Translations under genes and position numbers: made by a program
From: Bacteroidota bacterium
Lineage (GTDB): Bacteria; Bacteroidota; Bacteroidia; Cytophagales; Cyclobacteriaceae
Assembly: GCA_023417065.1 (NCBI GenBank)
Contig: JAEZGH010000161.1
Location: forward strand, 14,799 to 78,798
Length of the DNA stretch: 64,000 nt
Direction: 5' to 3'
The notes under the pieces: model-generated
Database searches by the model: none
The model's input: the letters and a program-made list of their open reading frames with translations, nothing else
What the model was told of the DNA's origin: nothing
Shown here: one piece after another, positions 15,955 to 25,249 of the stretch
How the letters are laid out: every line of letters starts with the position of its first letter
Position numbering within the stretch: position 1 is the stretch's first letter

Positions 15955-18900
15955 ATGCAATTAGCGAAACTGGAGATTAAGGGCTTCAAGAGTTTTGCCG
16001 ACAAAATCGTAATCAACTTCGATGAAGGAATTACCGGTATTGTCGGGCCGAACGGATGTGGAAAATCAAACGTTGTGGATTCCATTCGGTGGGTGCTGGG
16101 CGAACAGAAAACCAGCGCGCTGCGATCGGAAAAAATGGAAAACGTCATATTTAACGGTACCAGTCAACGCGGCCCTCAACAGATGGCTGAGGTGTCGCTT
16201 ACCATCAATAACACCAAAAACATTCTCCCTACCGAATACTCGCAAATAACAATCACCCGTCGTTTATACCGAAGCGGTGAAAGTGAATACCTCCTCAACG
16301 GGGTAGCATGCCGTCTCAAGGACATCACGAACCTCTTCCTCGACACCGGAGTCGCATCCAACAGTTATGCCATCATCGAACTTGGGATGGTGGATGATCT
16401 TCTGAACGATAAAGACAATTCCCGTCGAATGTTGTTTGAAGAAGCTGCAGGTATTTCAAAATTCAAGAAACGCAAGAAGGAAACGCTTAAGAAACTGGAA
16501 GATACCGATGCCGATCTCGAACGCGTAGAAGACTTGCTGTTCGAAATCGAGAAGAACATGAAGAGCCTGGAGAAACAGGCCAAGCAAACAGAAACGTATT
16601 ATCGGATCAAAGACGAATACAAAGAGAAGAGTATCTATTTGGCAAAGGTTGTTGTTAACAAGCAGAAAGAGAAATTTAATGCCATAAACAAACAGGTTGA
16701 AGGAGAAAACGATCGCAAGATCAGCCTGGCTTCTGAAATTGCTGAAAAGGAGGCAATAATCGAAAAAGCAAAAACCGACCTAGTACTGAAGGAAAAAACA
16801 CTGAGTTCACGGCAAAAAGCAATCAATGAATTTGTCTCGAAGATCCGTCAGTATGAAAGTGAAAAGCAAATCAAGAACGAACGTCTGAAATACCTCAACG
16901 ACCGCGGCAATGGTCTGAGGGAACAGATTGAACAGGATAAGAAAAGCAATGAGCGCGCGCGCTTCAGCATTCAAAGCCTCGAATCGGAAAGAAACAACGC
17001 GGCCGAGATCTTTGAAGAAATCACTCACAAACTGGAAGGACTTAAATCCGACTACGAAGAACAAAAGCGTATAACCAGTGAGTTACAGACGCAGGCTGAT
17101 TCGATCCGTCGCATTCAACGCGAGAAACAGGAAGAAAGCTTCCAAATCAACAAGGCTGTCGAAATCCGTGAGATTCAGGTAACGTCTCTCAAACAAGAGC
17201 TCGAAAAGACAGCTTCTGATTCCAGTCAGCAAAGCGCAAGCCTTGTTGAATTCGAAAACAAACTAAAAATCCTCCAACAGGAACTGAATGACCGGAACAC
17301 GGAACAGGATCAGCTGAAAAAGGAAGAGGAACAGATTCTTGAACGAATTGCTGCAGCTGAGAAGACCATTGAAATGATCCGGGAAGAGATGAACGTTACG
17401 GGACGTAAACTCGACGCACGCCAGAATGAGTACAACCTTACCAAATCTCTTGTTGAGAACCTCGAAGGTTTCCCCGAAGCCATCAAGTTTCTTAAGAAGA
17501 AGGTTGCCAAGAATGCACCCCTCCTCTCTGATATTCTAACGACCTCTGAAGAATATCGGGTTGCCATCGAGAACTATCTCGAGCCATACCTGAACTACTA
17601 CATCGTAGAGCACGAATCAGAAGCATACGAAGCAATCAATATTCTCAGCGACGCCTCAAAAGGTAAAGCGCACTTCTTCATCCTCGACGCGTTTGACAAA
17701 TTCGAATCAACGCCGGGAAGGATTTATGACAATGCATTCCCTGCTACTGAAATCATTGAGTACGATCCGAAGTATCGCAAGCTGATGTCTTACATCCTCG
17801 ACAGGGTGTACATCTACGAAGGCGATCTTAAAAATATACCTCTCTCCGACGAAAACACGTTCATCACAAAGAACGGTAAGCTTACCAAACGGAAGTTCAG
17901 CATTTCCGGAGGCTCTGTTGGTTTGTTTGAAGGAAAGAAAATCGGGCGAGCAAAGAACCTTGAGAAACTTGAAAAAGAGATCAAGGAACTTACCACCAAA
18001 CTCTCCGACATACGGAGTTCGCTACTGGAGAAACAGGCCGACCTGGAGAAACTCCGCAACAACAAGATTCGCCAACGCCTAGAAGAAGTCGGAAATCAGA
18101 TACGTCAGGTTAACGAAGAGTTCGTCTCTGTTCGCACAAAACGTGAACAGTTCTCGGAGATGCTCAACAGTGCTGACCTGCGCCGTGAAGATATTCTTGA
18201 AAAAATAGATACACTCCTCACCGAGCTCGACGAACTGAAACCGAAGGCTCGCCAGGCGCAGCATGACCTGGAGGAACAGGAAGAAAGGCTCGCCAATCTT
18301 ACTCAGAATCTTGCTTCGAACAACGATTTGCTGAGTCAGAAATCGGCTGCATATAACGAACAGAATATCTTCTTCCATCAGCAGGACAACCGCGTCAAGA
18401 GCATTGATCAGGAAATCCGCTTCAAGCAGGAATCAATGGAGCAAAGTAGTGCCCGCATTGAATCCAACATGGAGGAACTTCGCAAGAACGAAGAAGAAGT
18501 TAAACGCATTATCGAGACTACACAGAGCAACGACGATGAGCTCCTCGGTATGTATGAAGAGAAAGAGCAGATGGAGGCCGGTCTCAGCGAGGCGGAGAAA
18601 GACTACTATGAGACGCGCGGCCAGATAGACCAGGTTGAAAAGCAACTTCGCGAGGTGCAACATCAGCGCCAGCAGATAGACACGCTGCTGATGGAGTTGC
18701 AGAACCAGCTCAATGAAAGCCGCATGCAACTGAACTCTGTTAAAGAAAGATTGTCCGTGGAGTTCAATGTAGACCTCGACAATGTCATCAGCCAGGGCGC
18801 ACCTGAAGAGTCTGAAGAACTTATGAAGGTGGATGAAGACAAAATCCGGGCTGAAGTTCAAAAAATCCGCGACCGCCTCGATAACATGGGGCCGATTAAC

Positions 18901-19491
18901 CCCATGGCTATGGAGGCATACACGGAAATCAAACAACGGAATGACTTCATCCTTGCGCAGAAGGAAGACCTTCTCAAAGCGAAGGAATCACTGTTCAACA
19001 CGATCAGCGAGATTGAAGGCGTGGCTAGCCAGACATTCATGGATTCCTTCAACAAGATCAAGGAACACTTCATACGCGTCTTCCGATCTCTGTTTACAGA
19101 AGGTGACGAATGCGACCTGCGACTTGTGGATCCCTCTAATCCTCTTGATTCAGACATCGATATTATTGCGAAGCCAAAAGGCAAGCGACCACTCACGATC
19201 AATCAGCTTTCAGGAGGGGAAAAAACGCTGACCGCTACGGCGCTGCTCTTTTCTATGTACCTGTTGAAGCCGGCACCGTTTTGTATCTTCGATGAGGTTG
19301 ACGCGCCGCTAGACGACGCCAACATTGATAAGTTCAATAACATCATCCGGACGTTCAGCAAGGACTCTCAATTCGTGATTGTAACGCACAACAAACGTAC
19401 AATGAGCTCAACAGATGTTATCTATGGTATCACCATGGTGGAAAAAGGTATCTCCCGTGTTGTGCCGGTAGATCTTCGCGAACTGGCATAA
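15955..19491 (+). CDS. smc: Chromosome segregation protein SMC
   Basis: An 1178-residue structural-maintenance-of-chromosomes ATPase, the usual full length. The Walker A motif GPNGCGKS lies at residues 31-38. Two long coiled-coil arms rich in Glu/Lys/Gln flank a hinge at about 505-660. The C-terminal head has the signature LSGGEKTLTATALL and Walker B FCIFDEVDAPLDDANI, and it ends with the D-loop and switch histidine region (FVIVTHNKRTM). The homodimer compacts and orients replicated chromosomes with ScpA/ScpB, which are not in the window. The gene stands alone between a TAnnTTTG promoter and the terminator at 19513-19542. Confidence 0.97.
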   Translation: MQLAKLEIKGFKSFADKIVINFDEGITGIVGPNGCGKSNVVDSIRWVLGEQKTSALRSEKMENVIFNGTSQRGPQQMAEVSLTINNTKNILPTEYSQITITRRLYRSGESEYLLNGVACRLKDITNLFLDTGVASNSYAIIELGMVDDLLNDKDNSRRMLFEEAAGISKFKKRKKETLKKLEDTDADLERVEDLLFEIEKNMKSLEKQAKQTETYYRIKDEYKEKSIYLAKVVVNKQKEKFNAINKQVEGENDRKISLASEIAEKEAIIEKAKTDLVLKEKTLSSRQKAINEFVSKIRQYESEKQIKNERLKYLNDRGNGLREQIEQDKKSNERARFSIQSLESERNNAAEIFEEITHKLEGLKSDYEEQKRITSELQTQADSIRRIQREKQEESFQINKAVEIREIQVTSLKQELEKTASDSSQQSASLVEFENKLKILQQELNDRNTEQDQLKKEEEQILERIAAAEKTIEMIREEMNVTGRKLDARQNEYNLTKSLVENLEGFPEAIKFLKKKVAKNAPLLSDILTTSEEYRVAIENYLEPYLNYYIVEHESEAYEAINILSDASKGKAHFFILDAFDKFESTPGRIYDNAFPATEIIEYDPKYRKLMSYILDRVYIYEGDLKNIPLSDENTFITKNGKLTKRKFSISGGSVGLFEGKKIGRAKNLEKLEKEIKELTTKLSDIRSSLLEKQADLEKLRNNKIRQRLEEVGNQIRQVNEEFVSVRTKREQFSEMLNSADLRREDILEKIDTLLTELDELKPKARQAQHDLEEQEERLANLTQNLASNNDLLSQKSAAYNEQNIFFHQQDNRVKSIDQEIRFKQESMEQSSARIESNMEELRKNEEEVKRIIETTQSNDDELLGMYEEKEQMEAGLSEAEKDYYETRGQIDQVEKQLREVQHQRQQIDTLLMELQNQLNESRMQLNSVKERLSVEFNVDLDNVISQGAPEESEELMKVDEDKIRAEVQKIRDRLDNMGPINPMAMEAYTEIKQRNDFILAQKEDLLKAKESLFNTISEIEGVASQTFMDSFNKIKEHFIRVFRSLFTEGDECDLRLVDPSNPLDSDIDIIAKPKGKRPLTINQLSGGEKTLTATALLFSMYLLKPAPFCIFDEVDAPLDDANIDKFNNIIRTFSKDSQFVIVTHNKRTMSSTDVIYGITMVEKGISRVVPVDLRELA

Positions 19492-19512
19492 GTCAAGAAA
19501 TGATTTCCTATT

Positions 19513-19542
19513 CAAAAGCCGGACACCCTCCGGCTTTTTTTT
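19513..19542 (+). terminator. Intrinsic terminator of smc
   Basis: A 9-bp stem AAAGCCGGA/TCCGGCTTT with a five-base loop is followed by a run of T. It lies 22 bases after the smc stop codon. Confidence 0.85.
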
Positions 19543-19601
19543 GTTTCCTTATTGTAACCTATTGACCGGAACGGCGTCACCACTCAGGCAACCACCTGTG
19601 T

Positions 19602-20462
19602 ATGAAAATCATTTTCCTAGCTCTGAGTCTTTTCGTTTCTGTTTTGGTCCTGGAAGCTCAAACCGCTATCCCTGTTTCAATCAGTAAGAATGGACATATC
19701 CTCGTCAAGGCAAAGATCAACAATGTTGAAGGTAGCTTCATCCTTGATACTGGCGCCGGACTTCACGTCATGTCGAATCGGTTTTACCAGAAGGTCAAGC
19801 ACCAGGTCCTTGATTCTAGCGGTTTTACTGCATTCAGACATACGGGTGAACGCCTTGATCTGAAAACATATCAGTTTGAGCAAGTATCACTGAACCCATT
19901 GTCTCAAAGTAACGCCTGGGTTGGTGTATATCCGGGATTTGACGAAATGGGTTTCGACGGTCTCATCAGCTGTAAACTATTTGAGAATGACCTCCTGACG
20001 ATCGATGTAAAAAACAGCCAGTTGATCGTTGAAAGCCGGCAATCGCTGCCAAAAAAAATTCAACATACGCTTCCGTTGATTCTCCATGACAACCGCGGCC
20101 TTGCCCTTGACATCTTTATTGAAATGGTGGTAGACAGCACGCACCGGGCCGTGATGGAATTTGATACCGGCGCAGGATACAGTCCGGTGAATCTTCATAC
20201 CAGGTACATAGCACTCGCGAACGCCGATACGACAGCCATGGAGATCCGCATGAGCCAGACGGGATTCGGCACTACAGTTAAGACGTATTTCGACAAAACA
20301 AAAAAGGTGCATACTCAGGTGCCGGGCGCAACCGAGGGCGGATATCCAAACATTATGTTCAAACCATCGTTGATTTATGATGGCGCCATCAGCCATGTGA
20401 TCTTTGGTGATACACCCTGGACGCTGGACATTGCCAACCGGAAGCTGTACCTGCTTAAGTAG
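19602..20462 (+). CDS. Secreted retropepsin-like aspartyl protease
   Basis: A 286-residue protein with a signal peptide (IIFLALSLFVSVLVLEAQ). Two aspartyl-protease half-sites are present: GSFILDTGAGLHVMS near residue 46 and AVMEFDTGAGYSPVN near 187. Each has the D-T-G-A motif, so the single chain can form both lobes, as in other periplasmic Bacteroidota members (PF13650/PF13975 type). LISCKLFENDLLTIDVKN and VIFGDTPWTLDIANRKLYLL fit the strand that follows each catalytic loop. The physiological substrate is unknown. The gene overlaps the convergent coaX by 8 bases. Confidence 0.8.
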   Translation: MKIIFLALSLFVSVLVLEAQTAIPVSISKNGHILVKAKINNVEGSFILDTGAGLHVMSNRFYQKVKHQVLDSSGFTAFRHTGERLDLKTYQFEQVSLNPLSQSNAWVGVYPGFDEMGFDGLISCKLFENDLLTIDVKNSQLIVESRQSLPKKIQHTLPLILHDNRGLALDIFIEMVVDSTHRAVMEFDTGAGYSPVNLHTRYIALANADTTAMEIRMSQTGFGTTVKTYFDKTKKVHTQVPGATEGGYPNIMFKPSLIYDGAISHVIFGDTPWTLDIANRKLYLLK

Positions 20463-21222
20463 CGTTGATATGATTGTAGATGGTCCGTAGACCATCCAGC
20501 GTAAGGGTCGGAACTATTTTGTCAACGCGGGAGGCTATACCTGGAATGATAGAACTCAGCCCACCAGTGGCTACTGTAGATACTTCGGTGGCCAGCTCTT
20601 GCCTCACGCGCTCCAGGATACGTTCAACCATTCCCTCGTAACCATAAAGCACACCTGCCTGAATCGCGTGAACGGTATTTTTCCCAAGCACGGAATCCGG
20701 ATAAATCAACGGTACGTCAAACAGCCTGGCGGTATTTTGCGACAATGCTTTCACGGCGGTTTTTAATCCTGGTGCAATGGCAACACCAGTTATCTCACCT
20801 GTGGAACTCAACACAGTAAACGTGAGCGCCGTGCCGAAGTCGACCACAACACAGGGTCCTTTGAAAAGCGTAAACGCAGCAACTGCATTGGCTACAAGGT
20901 CAGCGCCGATCTCATAGGGATTCATCACCTTAACCGGCAACTTATGATATATTGGAACAGCTACCAGTGCAGGCTCCACCTTAAACAACGCTCTTGTAAC
21001 CTGCACCAGGATGTCGGTAAGGTCCGGCACCACACTGCTGATGATCACCCCATTAACTTCATCGGTTGCCAATCCGGCCTCCAGAAAAAGATCCTGAAGC
21101 CTTAATGCATAAAATACTTCGGTGAGATTGCCTGACGGAACCCGCCAGATGTGACGCCATTGTGATTGATCGCTCAGCCCAACCGTTATGTCTGTGTTTC
21201 CGATATCCAGTACGAGCAGCAT
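20455..21222 (-). CDS. coaX: Type III pantothenate kinase
   Basis: This catalyses the first step of coenzyme A synthesis, the ATP-dependent phosphorylation of pantothenate, in the cytoplasm. The protein has 255 residues, normal for the family. It begins with the phosphate-binding LVLDIGNTDITVGL and has the pantothenate-site segment NPYEIGADLVANAVAA. It continues with VVDFGTALTFTVLSSTGEITGVAIAPGL and the late ATGGLSSII motif. These are features of the ASKHA-fold CoaX, not of CoaA. It follows sir2 by 3 bases, so the two form an operon. Confidence 0.93.
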   Translation of the reverse strand: MLLVLDIGNTDITVGLSDQSQWRHIWRVPSGNLTEVFYALRLQDLFLEAGLATDEVNGVIISSVVPDLTDILVQVTRALFKVEPALVAVPIYHKLPVKVMNPYEIGADLVANAVAAFTLFKGPCVVVDFGTALTFTVLSSTGEITGVAIAPGLKTAVKALSQNTARLFDVPLIYPDSVLGKNTVHAIQAGVLYGYEGMVERILERVRQELATEVSTVATGGLSSIIPGIASRVDKIVPTLTLDGLRTIYNHINAT

Positions 21223-21225
21223 CTG

Positions 21226-21912
21226 TCAGAGCTTAAGGAGTTCCTGTTTCACCTTTTCCAGACCAGTACTCGCCGTCTCCCGGAACGTCGTCGCTCCCTG
21301 TATGTGTGATAGTGAGGGTGCATTTGGATCTACAACGTACTTGATGGCGTCGTACGGGACGTAGTCGATCAGTCCGGCGGCGGGGTACACAACCATCGAT
21401 GTGCCCACGACGAGAAATATATCGGCCTGGCTAGCGTGGTGGGCGCCGACTTCAATCAACGGTACCATTTCCCCAAACCAGACGATGTTGGGTCTGAGTT
21501 GTGAACCCTTTTCGCACGTATCACCGATGTTCAGCTCCCATCCGGAAATTGGATACACAAGTGTTTCATCCACAGTACTGCGTGCTTCAAACAAACTTCC
21601 ATGTAAGTGGATTACATTCTTAGACCCAGCGCGCTCATGCAGATCGTCAACGTTTTGCGTGACGACGACTACGTCGAAGTACTGCTGCAATTCAGCAATG
21701 ACCTCATGACCCCGATTGGGCTTTACCTCTCTTGCGCGCTTCCGCCGCTGATTATAGAAATCCAGCACGACGGCAGGATTCTTCTGCCATCCTTCAGGAG
21801 AGGCAACGTCTTCAACACGATACCCTTCCCACAAGCCGTTCGCGTCTCTGAACGTGGGAATGCCACTCTCCTGACTAATACCCGCACCTGAAAGCACGAC
21901 AAGTTTCCGCAT
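21226..21912 (-). CDS. cobB: NAD-dependent deacylase, sirtuin class III, without zinc cysteines
   Basis: A 228-residue sirtuin that removes acyl groups from lysines using NAD. Visible motifs are GAGISQESGIPTFRD, TQNVDDLHERAG, the catalytic His in VIHLHGS, and VVGTSMVVYPAAGL. The YxxR pair that marks desuccinylases/demalonylases (FYNQRRK) is present. The segment between HLHGS and LRPNIVWFGE normally holds two Cys pairs for structural zinc. Here it has one Cys only (IGDTCEKGSQ), as in other Bacteroidota homologues I recall. It is the first gene of a sir2-coaX operon, which may tie CoA metabolism to lysine deacylation (inference). Confidence 0.9.
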   Translation of the reverse strand: MRKLVVLSGAGISQESGIPTFRDANGLWEGYRVEDVASPEGWQKNPAVVLDFYNQRRKRAREVKPNRGHEVIAELQQYFDVVVVTQNVDDLHERAGSKNVIHLHGSLFEARSTVDETLVYPISGWELNIGDTCEKGSQLRPNIVWFGEMVPLIEVGAHHASQADIFLVVGTSMVVYPAAGLIDYVPYDAIKYVVDPNAPSLSHIQGATTFRETASTGLEKVKQELLKL

Positions 21913-22039
21913 ATCGACCCTTTATTTTTTAATAGGATGTGGTTGCCAGCCCATCTCGGTAGGAAATATCGGCCGATGTATTTTGGATTGTCGTCCGTCC
22001 TCTTACGGCAGACAATACATCATACCAGACCGTTGAAAC

Positions 22040-22075
22040 GCAAAAAGCCTCCGGAATTTCATCTGGAAGCTTTTC
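22040..22075 (-). terminator. Probable terminator of topA
   Basis: On the minus strand GAAAAGCTTCC and GGAGGCTTTTT form an imperfect stem around AGATGAAATTCC and end in five T. It lies 12 bases after the topA stop codon. Confidence 0.55.
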
Positions 22076-22086
22076 CAATGGCCCGA

Positions 22087-24630
22087 TTATTTTGCTTTCT
22101 TTTTCGAAGCTGTCTTCTTCGTTGTAGGCTTTGTTTTCTTGGCAGCTGTCTTCTTTGCTGCGGTCTTAACTTTTTTTGCAGCGGTCTTCGGAGCCGCTTT
22201 CACTTTCTTTGCAGCGGTTTTCTTTGCAGTCTTTTTCGCAGGTGCCTTCTTCGCTGCAGCCTTTTTAGGCGCCGCCTCTGCCTGCCCTGCAGTTGCTTCA
22301 GCGGGAGCAGCTGCCTTCCTTCCGAAACGGCCTTTCTTTTCAGGCGTTGCTTCAGCCAAAGCGAGACACTCTTCAATGGTCAGTGAAGCAGGCTCCTTCC
22401 CTTTGGGAATCTTCACATTCTTCTTACCTGCCTTTATGTAGGGGCCAAACCTTCCGTTCAACACCTGGACGTCTGGGTAACCGTCAAATGCTTTTATCAA
22501 TTTGTTTGCATCGGAGACTCGTTTCGCTTCAATCAAGTCAATGGCACGTTCCAGTGGAATTTCATAGGGATCTTCTCCTTTCGGAATGGAGACGAATTTC
22601 TTGTCATGAAGAACATAGGGACCGAACCGGCCAATGTTCACCACCACGGGCTTCTCCTCAAATTCGCCGAGTTCGCGAGGCATCTTGAACAGTTCCATCG
22701 CATCCTCAAGGGTAATGCTCTCGATGAACTGGCCTGGCCGCAGCGAAGCGAACTTAGGCTTCTCACCACCGTTGTCATCGGGGTTCTCTCCGATTTGAAC
22801 ATAAGCACCAAAACGTCCCAGCTTAGCATATACGTTCTTGCCGGTTTTGGGATCAACACCAAGTTCGCGACTCTTGCCCACCGATGATCTCTCTACCTTT
22901 TCGGTTACAGAAACCTTCTTATGGAAAGGCCTGTAGAAGTTATGGATCATCTTCTTCCAGTCGAGCTTGCCGCTGGCGATTTCATCGAACTCCTGCTCTA
23001 TTTCACTGGTAAATGAAAAGTCAGTTACATCAGGGAAGTGTTCTACCAGAAAGTCGGTCACAACCATCGCCGTGTTCGTAGGGAACAGTTTGTTCTTTTC
23101 AGCACCGGTGATTTCGGTGTCCTCGCGGCGTTCAATTCTATTGCCTTTAAGTGTGAGAACGGTGTACTTCCGCTCCACACCTTCGCGTGTTTCCTTTACA
23201 ACATATCCGCGCTTCTGCACGGTGGTAATCGTCGGTGCATAGGTCGATGGCCGGCCAATACCCAACTCTTCCAGTTTCTTCACAAGACTCGCTTCCGTAT
23301 AGCGGGGTGCATGCCTGGAGAACACTTGTTTACCTATTATCTCGTCCAGATCGAGCTTCTGCCCAACACTCAATGGCGGCAGCACTTTGCTGTTTTCTTC
23401 CTCCTCGTCGTCGTCGCCCGACTCCATGTATACTTTGAGGAAACCTTCGAACTTAACGACTTCACCTGTTGCCACAAAATTTCGCGGATTGGTAGATATG
23501 GAGATGGTTGCTGTCGTCTTTTCCAGTTCCGCGTCTGCCATCTGCGAGGCGATGGCGCGTTTCCAGATCAGTTCATACAACCTTCCGGCATTGCGGTCCA
23601 TTCCGGGATCGGTCACCGAAAAATCCGTAGGACGGATGGCTTCGTGCGCTTCCTGCGCCGATGATGATTTTGTTTTGAATTGCCGGGGTTGCACAAACTC
23701 TTTTCCGAACGCCGACTGAATCTGCGCCATTGCGCCATTCCTGGCTTCATCGGAAAGGTTTACACTATCCGTACGCATGTAGCTGATCTTACCGGCTTCG
23801 TACAGCTTCTGAGCCACCATCATCGTCTGAATCACCGAGAATCCCAGTTTGCGGGCAGCTTCCTGTTGGAGCGTAGAGGTGGTGAATGGCGGTGCTGGTG
23901 AGCGTTTTGAAGGACGCGTCTGGAGATCTGAAATGGAGAACTTTGCTCCCCTGCACGACTCCAGGAAGTCCATCGCTTCCTGCTCAGTATCAAATCTTTC
24001 AGAAAGCTCGGCTACAAGCGTTTTGCCTTTATCAAGCAGGAAAATCGCGTTTACCTTGAATGATGACTTGGCTTTAAAATCGCTGATTTCGCGTTCGCGT
24101 TCAACGACCAGCCTTACAGCCACAGATTGCACCCTGCCGGCCGACAAACCCGTCTTGATTTTTTTCCAGAGAATTGGCGAAAGCTCGTACCCTACGAGCC
24201 TATCCAGAACCCGGCGCGCCTGCTGGGCATTGACCAGGTCGATATCGATGTTACGGGGGCTCTGAAGGGCGTTGAGAATTGCCTTCTTGGTGATTTCGGT
24301 GAAAACTATGCGACGGGTTTTCCTGTCGTTCAAGTCCAGAACCTCCTTAAGGTGCCATGAAATTGCCTCTCCCTCACGGTCCTCATCGCTCGCCAGATAC
24401 ACCATTTCGGCGTCCTCAGCGAGTTTTCTAAGTTTTTGGATTACCTCCTTCTTATCAGGGCTTATCTCATAGGTCGGTTCAAAGTCGTTCTCAATATCAA
24501 TCGCGTCTCCCCCTTTGGGAAGGTCACGGACATGCCCCATGCTTGAGGCAACCTTAAATTCCTTACCCAAATACCCTTCTATCGTCTTCGCTTTCGCCGG
24601 GGACTCAACAATTACTAGATTTTTCGACAT
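22087..24630 (-). CDS. topA: DNA topoisomerase I with Lys/Ala-rich C-terminal tail
   Basis: A type IA topoisomerase that relaxes negative supercoils. It starts at ATG 24630 (an in-frame GTG precedes it). The Toprim domain opens with NLVIVESPAKAKTIEGYLG and contains LASDEDREGEAISWHL. The active-site tyrosine is in ISYMRTDSVNLS. Topo-C repeats such as GRFGPYIKAGKKNVKIP and GRFGPYVLHDKKFVSIP take the place of zinc fingers. The last 76 residues (22090-22317) are a tail of AAKK/PAKK units like histone H1 or Hc1, expected to bind DNA nonspecifically. Total length is 847. It stands alone, divergent from the SixA-like gene. Confidence 0.96.
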   Translation of the reverse strand: MSKNLVIVESPAKAKTIEGYLGKEFKVASSMGHVRDLPKGGDAIDIENDFEPTYEISPDKKEVIQKLRKLAEDAEMVYLASDEDREGEAISWHLKEVLDLNDRKTRRIVFTEITKKAILNALQSPRNIDIDLVNAQQARRVLDRLVGYELSPILWKKIKTGLSAGRVQSVAVRLVVEREREISDFKAKSSFKVNAIFLLDKGKTLVAELSERFDTEQEAMDFLESCRGAKFSISDLQTRPSKRSPAPPFTTSTLQQEAARKLGFSVIQTMMVAQKLYEAGKISYMRTDSVNLSDEARNGAMAQIQSAFGKEFVQPRQFKTKSSSAQEAHEAIRPTDFSVTDPGMDRNAGRLYELIWKRAIASQMADAELEKTTATISISTNPRNFVATGEVVKFEGFLKVYMESGDDDEEEENSKVLPPLSVGQKLDLDEIIGKQVFSRHAPRYTEASLVKKLEELGIGRPSTYAPTITTVQKRGYVVKETREGVERKYTVLTLKGNRIERREDTEITGAEKNKLFPTNTAMVVTDFLVEHFPDVTDFSFTSEIEQEFDEIASGKLDWKKMIHNFYRPFHKKVSVTEKVERSSVGKSRELGVDPKTGKNVYAKLGRFGAYVQIGENPDDNGGEKPKFASLRPGQFIESITLEDAMELFKMPRELGEFEEKPVVVNIGRFGPYVLHDKKFVSIPKGEDPYEIPLERAIDLIEAKRVSDANKLIKAFDGYPDVQVLNGRFGPYIKAGKKNVKIPKGKEPASLTIEECLALAEATPEKKGRFGRKAAAPAEATAGQAEAAPKKAAAKKAPAKKTAKKTAAKKVKAAPKTAAKKVKTAAKKTAAKKTKPTTKKTASKKKAK

Positions 24631-24651
24631 CACACAATTGGTTCAAAAAGC

Positions 24652-24681
24652 CAAATATCCGCAAATTTTTAAAAAATCAAA
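24652..24681 (-). promoter_or_regulatory. Candidate promoter of topA
   Basis: On the minus strand TTTG (24681-24678) and GATATTTG (24659-24652) are 18 bases apart. The second element matches seven of eight TAnnTTTG positions. It sits about 20 bases upstream of the topA start codon. Confidence 0.35.
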
Positions 24682-24741
24682 TTTCGCTGCTTAATATTGG
24701 CCAACGCTTAAAAATTAAAGGAAAGGCTATAAATCACACAA

Positions 24742-25233
24742 ATGCCACGCTATCTGTATTTGCTTCGACATGCACAAAGTGCTGACAAACAGCCCGGTCA
24801 AACGGATTTCCAGCGCGAATTGACCGCTTCCGGTATGCAGCAGGCGCTCCGCGTAGCCGGATTCTTTCGCGACCAAAAAACTTTTCCCGACGTCATCTAT
24901 TCCAGCCCGGCGGAGCGGACGAAACTCACCGCCGAAATGATTGCCGACGCGAATCAATACGATCGGACGCTCATTAATTATCTGGACGAACTATACGAGG
25001 CGAGCACCAGAACGTTTTTTGAGCTGGTGACCCAGACGGACGACCATTACAGCAAGGTGCTGTTCGTGGGGCATAATCCGGCTATCTCCTATCTTGCTGA
25101 GTATCTGACAAAAGAAGAAATCGGAGAAATTGTACCCGCGGGCATGGCAATTATCCAATTCAATTCCGGCTTATGGCGAGAGATCAGCAGCGGGAGCGGC
25201 GAGTTCGTGCAGTATGTCTCCTACCAGATTTAA
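24742..25233 (+). CDS. SixA-like histidine phosphatase
   Basis: A 163-residue protein of the histidine phosphatase superfamily. The catalytic RHAQSAD motif is at residues 9-15, where the His is phosphorylated. It also shows VIYSSPAERTKLTAEMI and the second catalytic His in VLFVGHNPAISYLAEYL. Short members with RHA-x-S are usually annotated as phosphohistidine phosphatase SixA, but the substrate cannot be fixed from sequence. Its stop codon is 16 bases before the ureohydrolase start, suggesting one transcript. Confidence 0.8.
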   Translation: MPRYLYLLRHAQSADKQPGQTDFQRELTASGMQQALRVAGFFRDQKTFPDVIYSSPAERTKLTAEMIADANQYDRTLINYLDELYEASTRTFFELVTQTDDHYSKVLFVGHNPAISYLAEYLTKEEIGEIVPAGMAIIQFNSGLWREISSGSGEFVQYVSYQI

Positions 25234-25249
25234 TGCGCCCAGCAACTCC

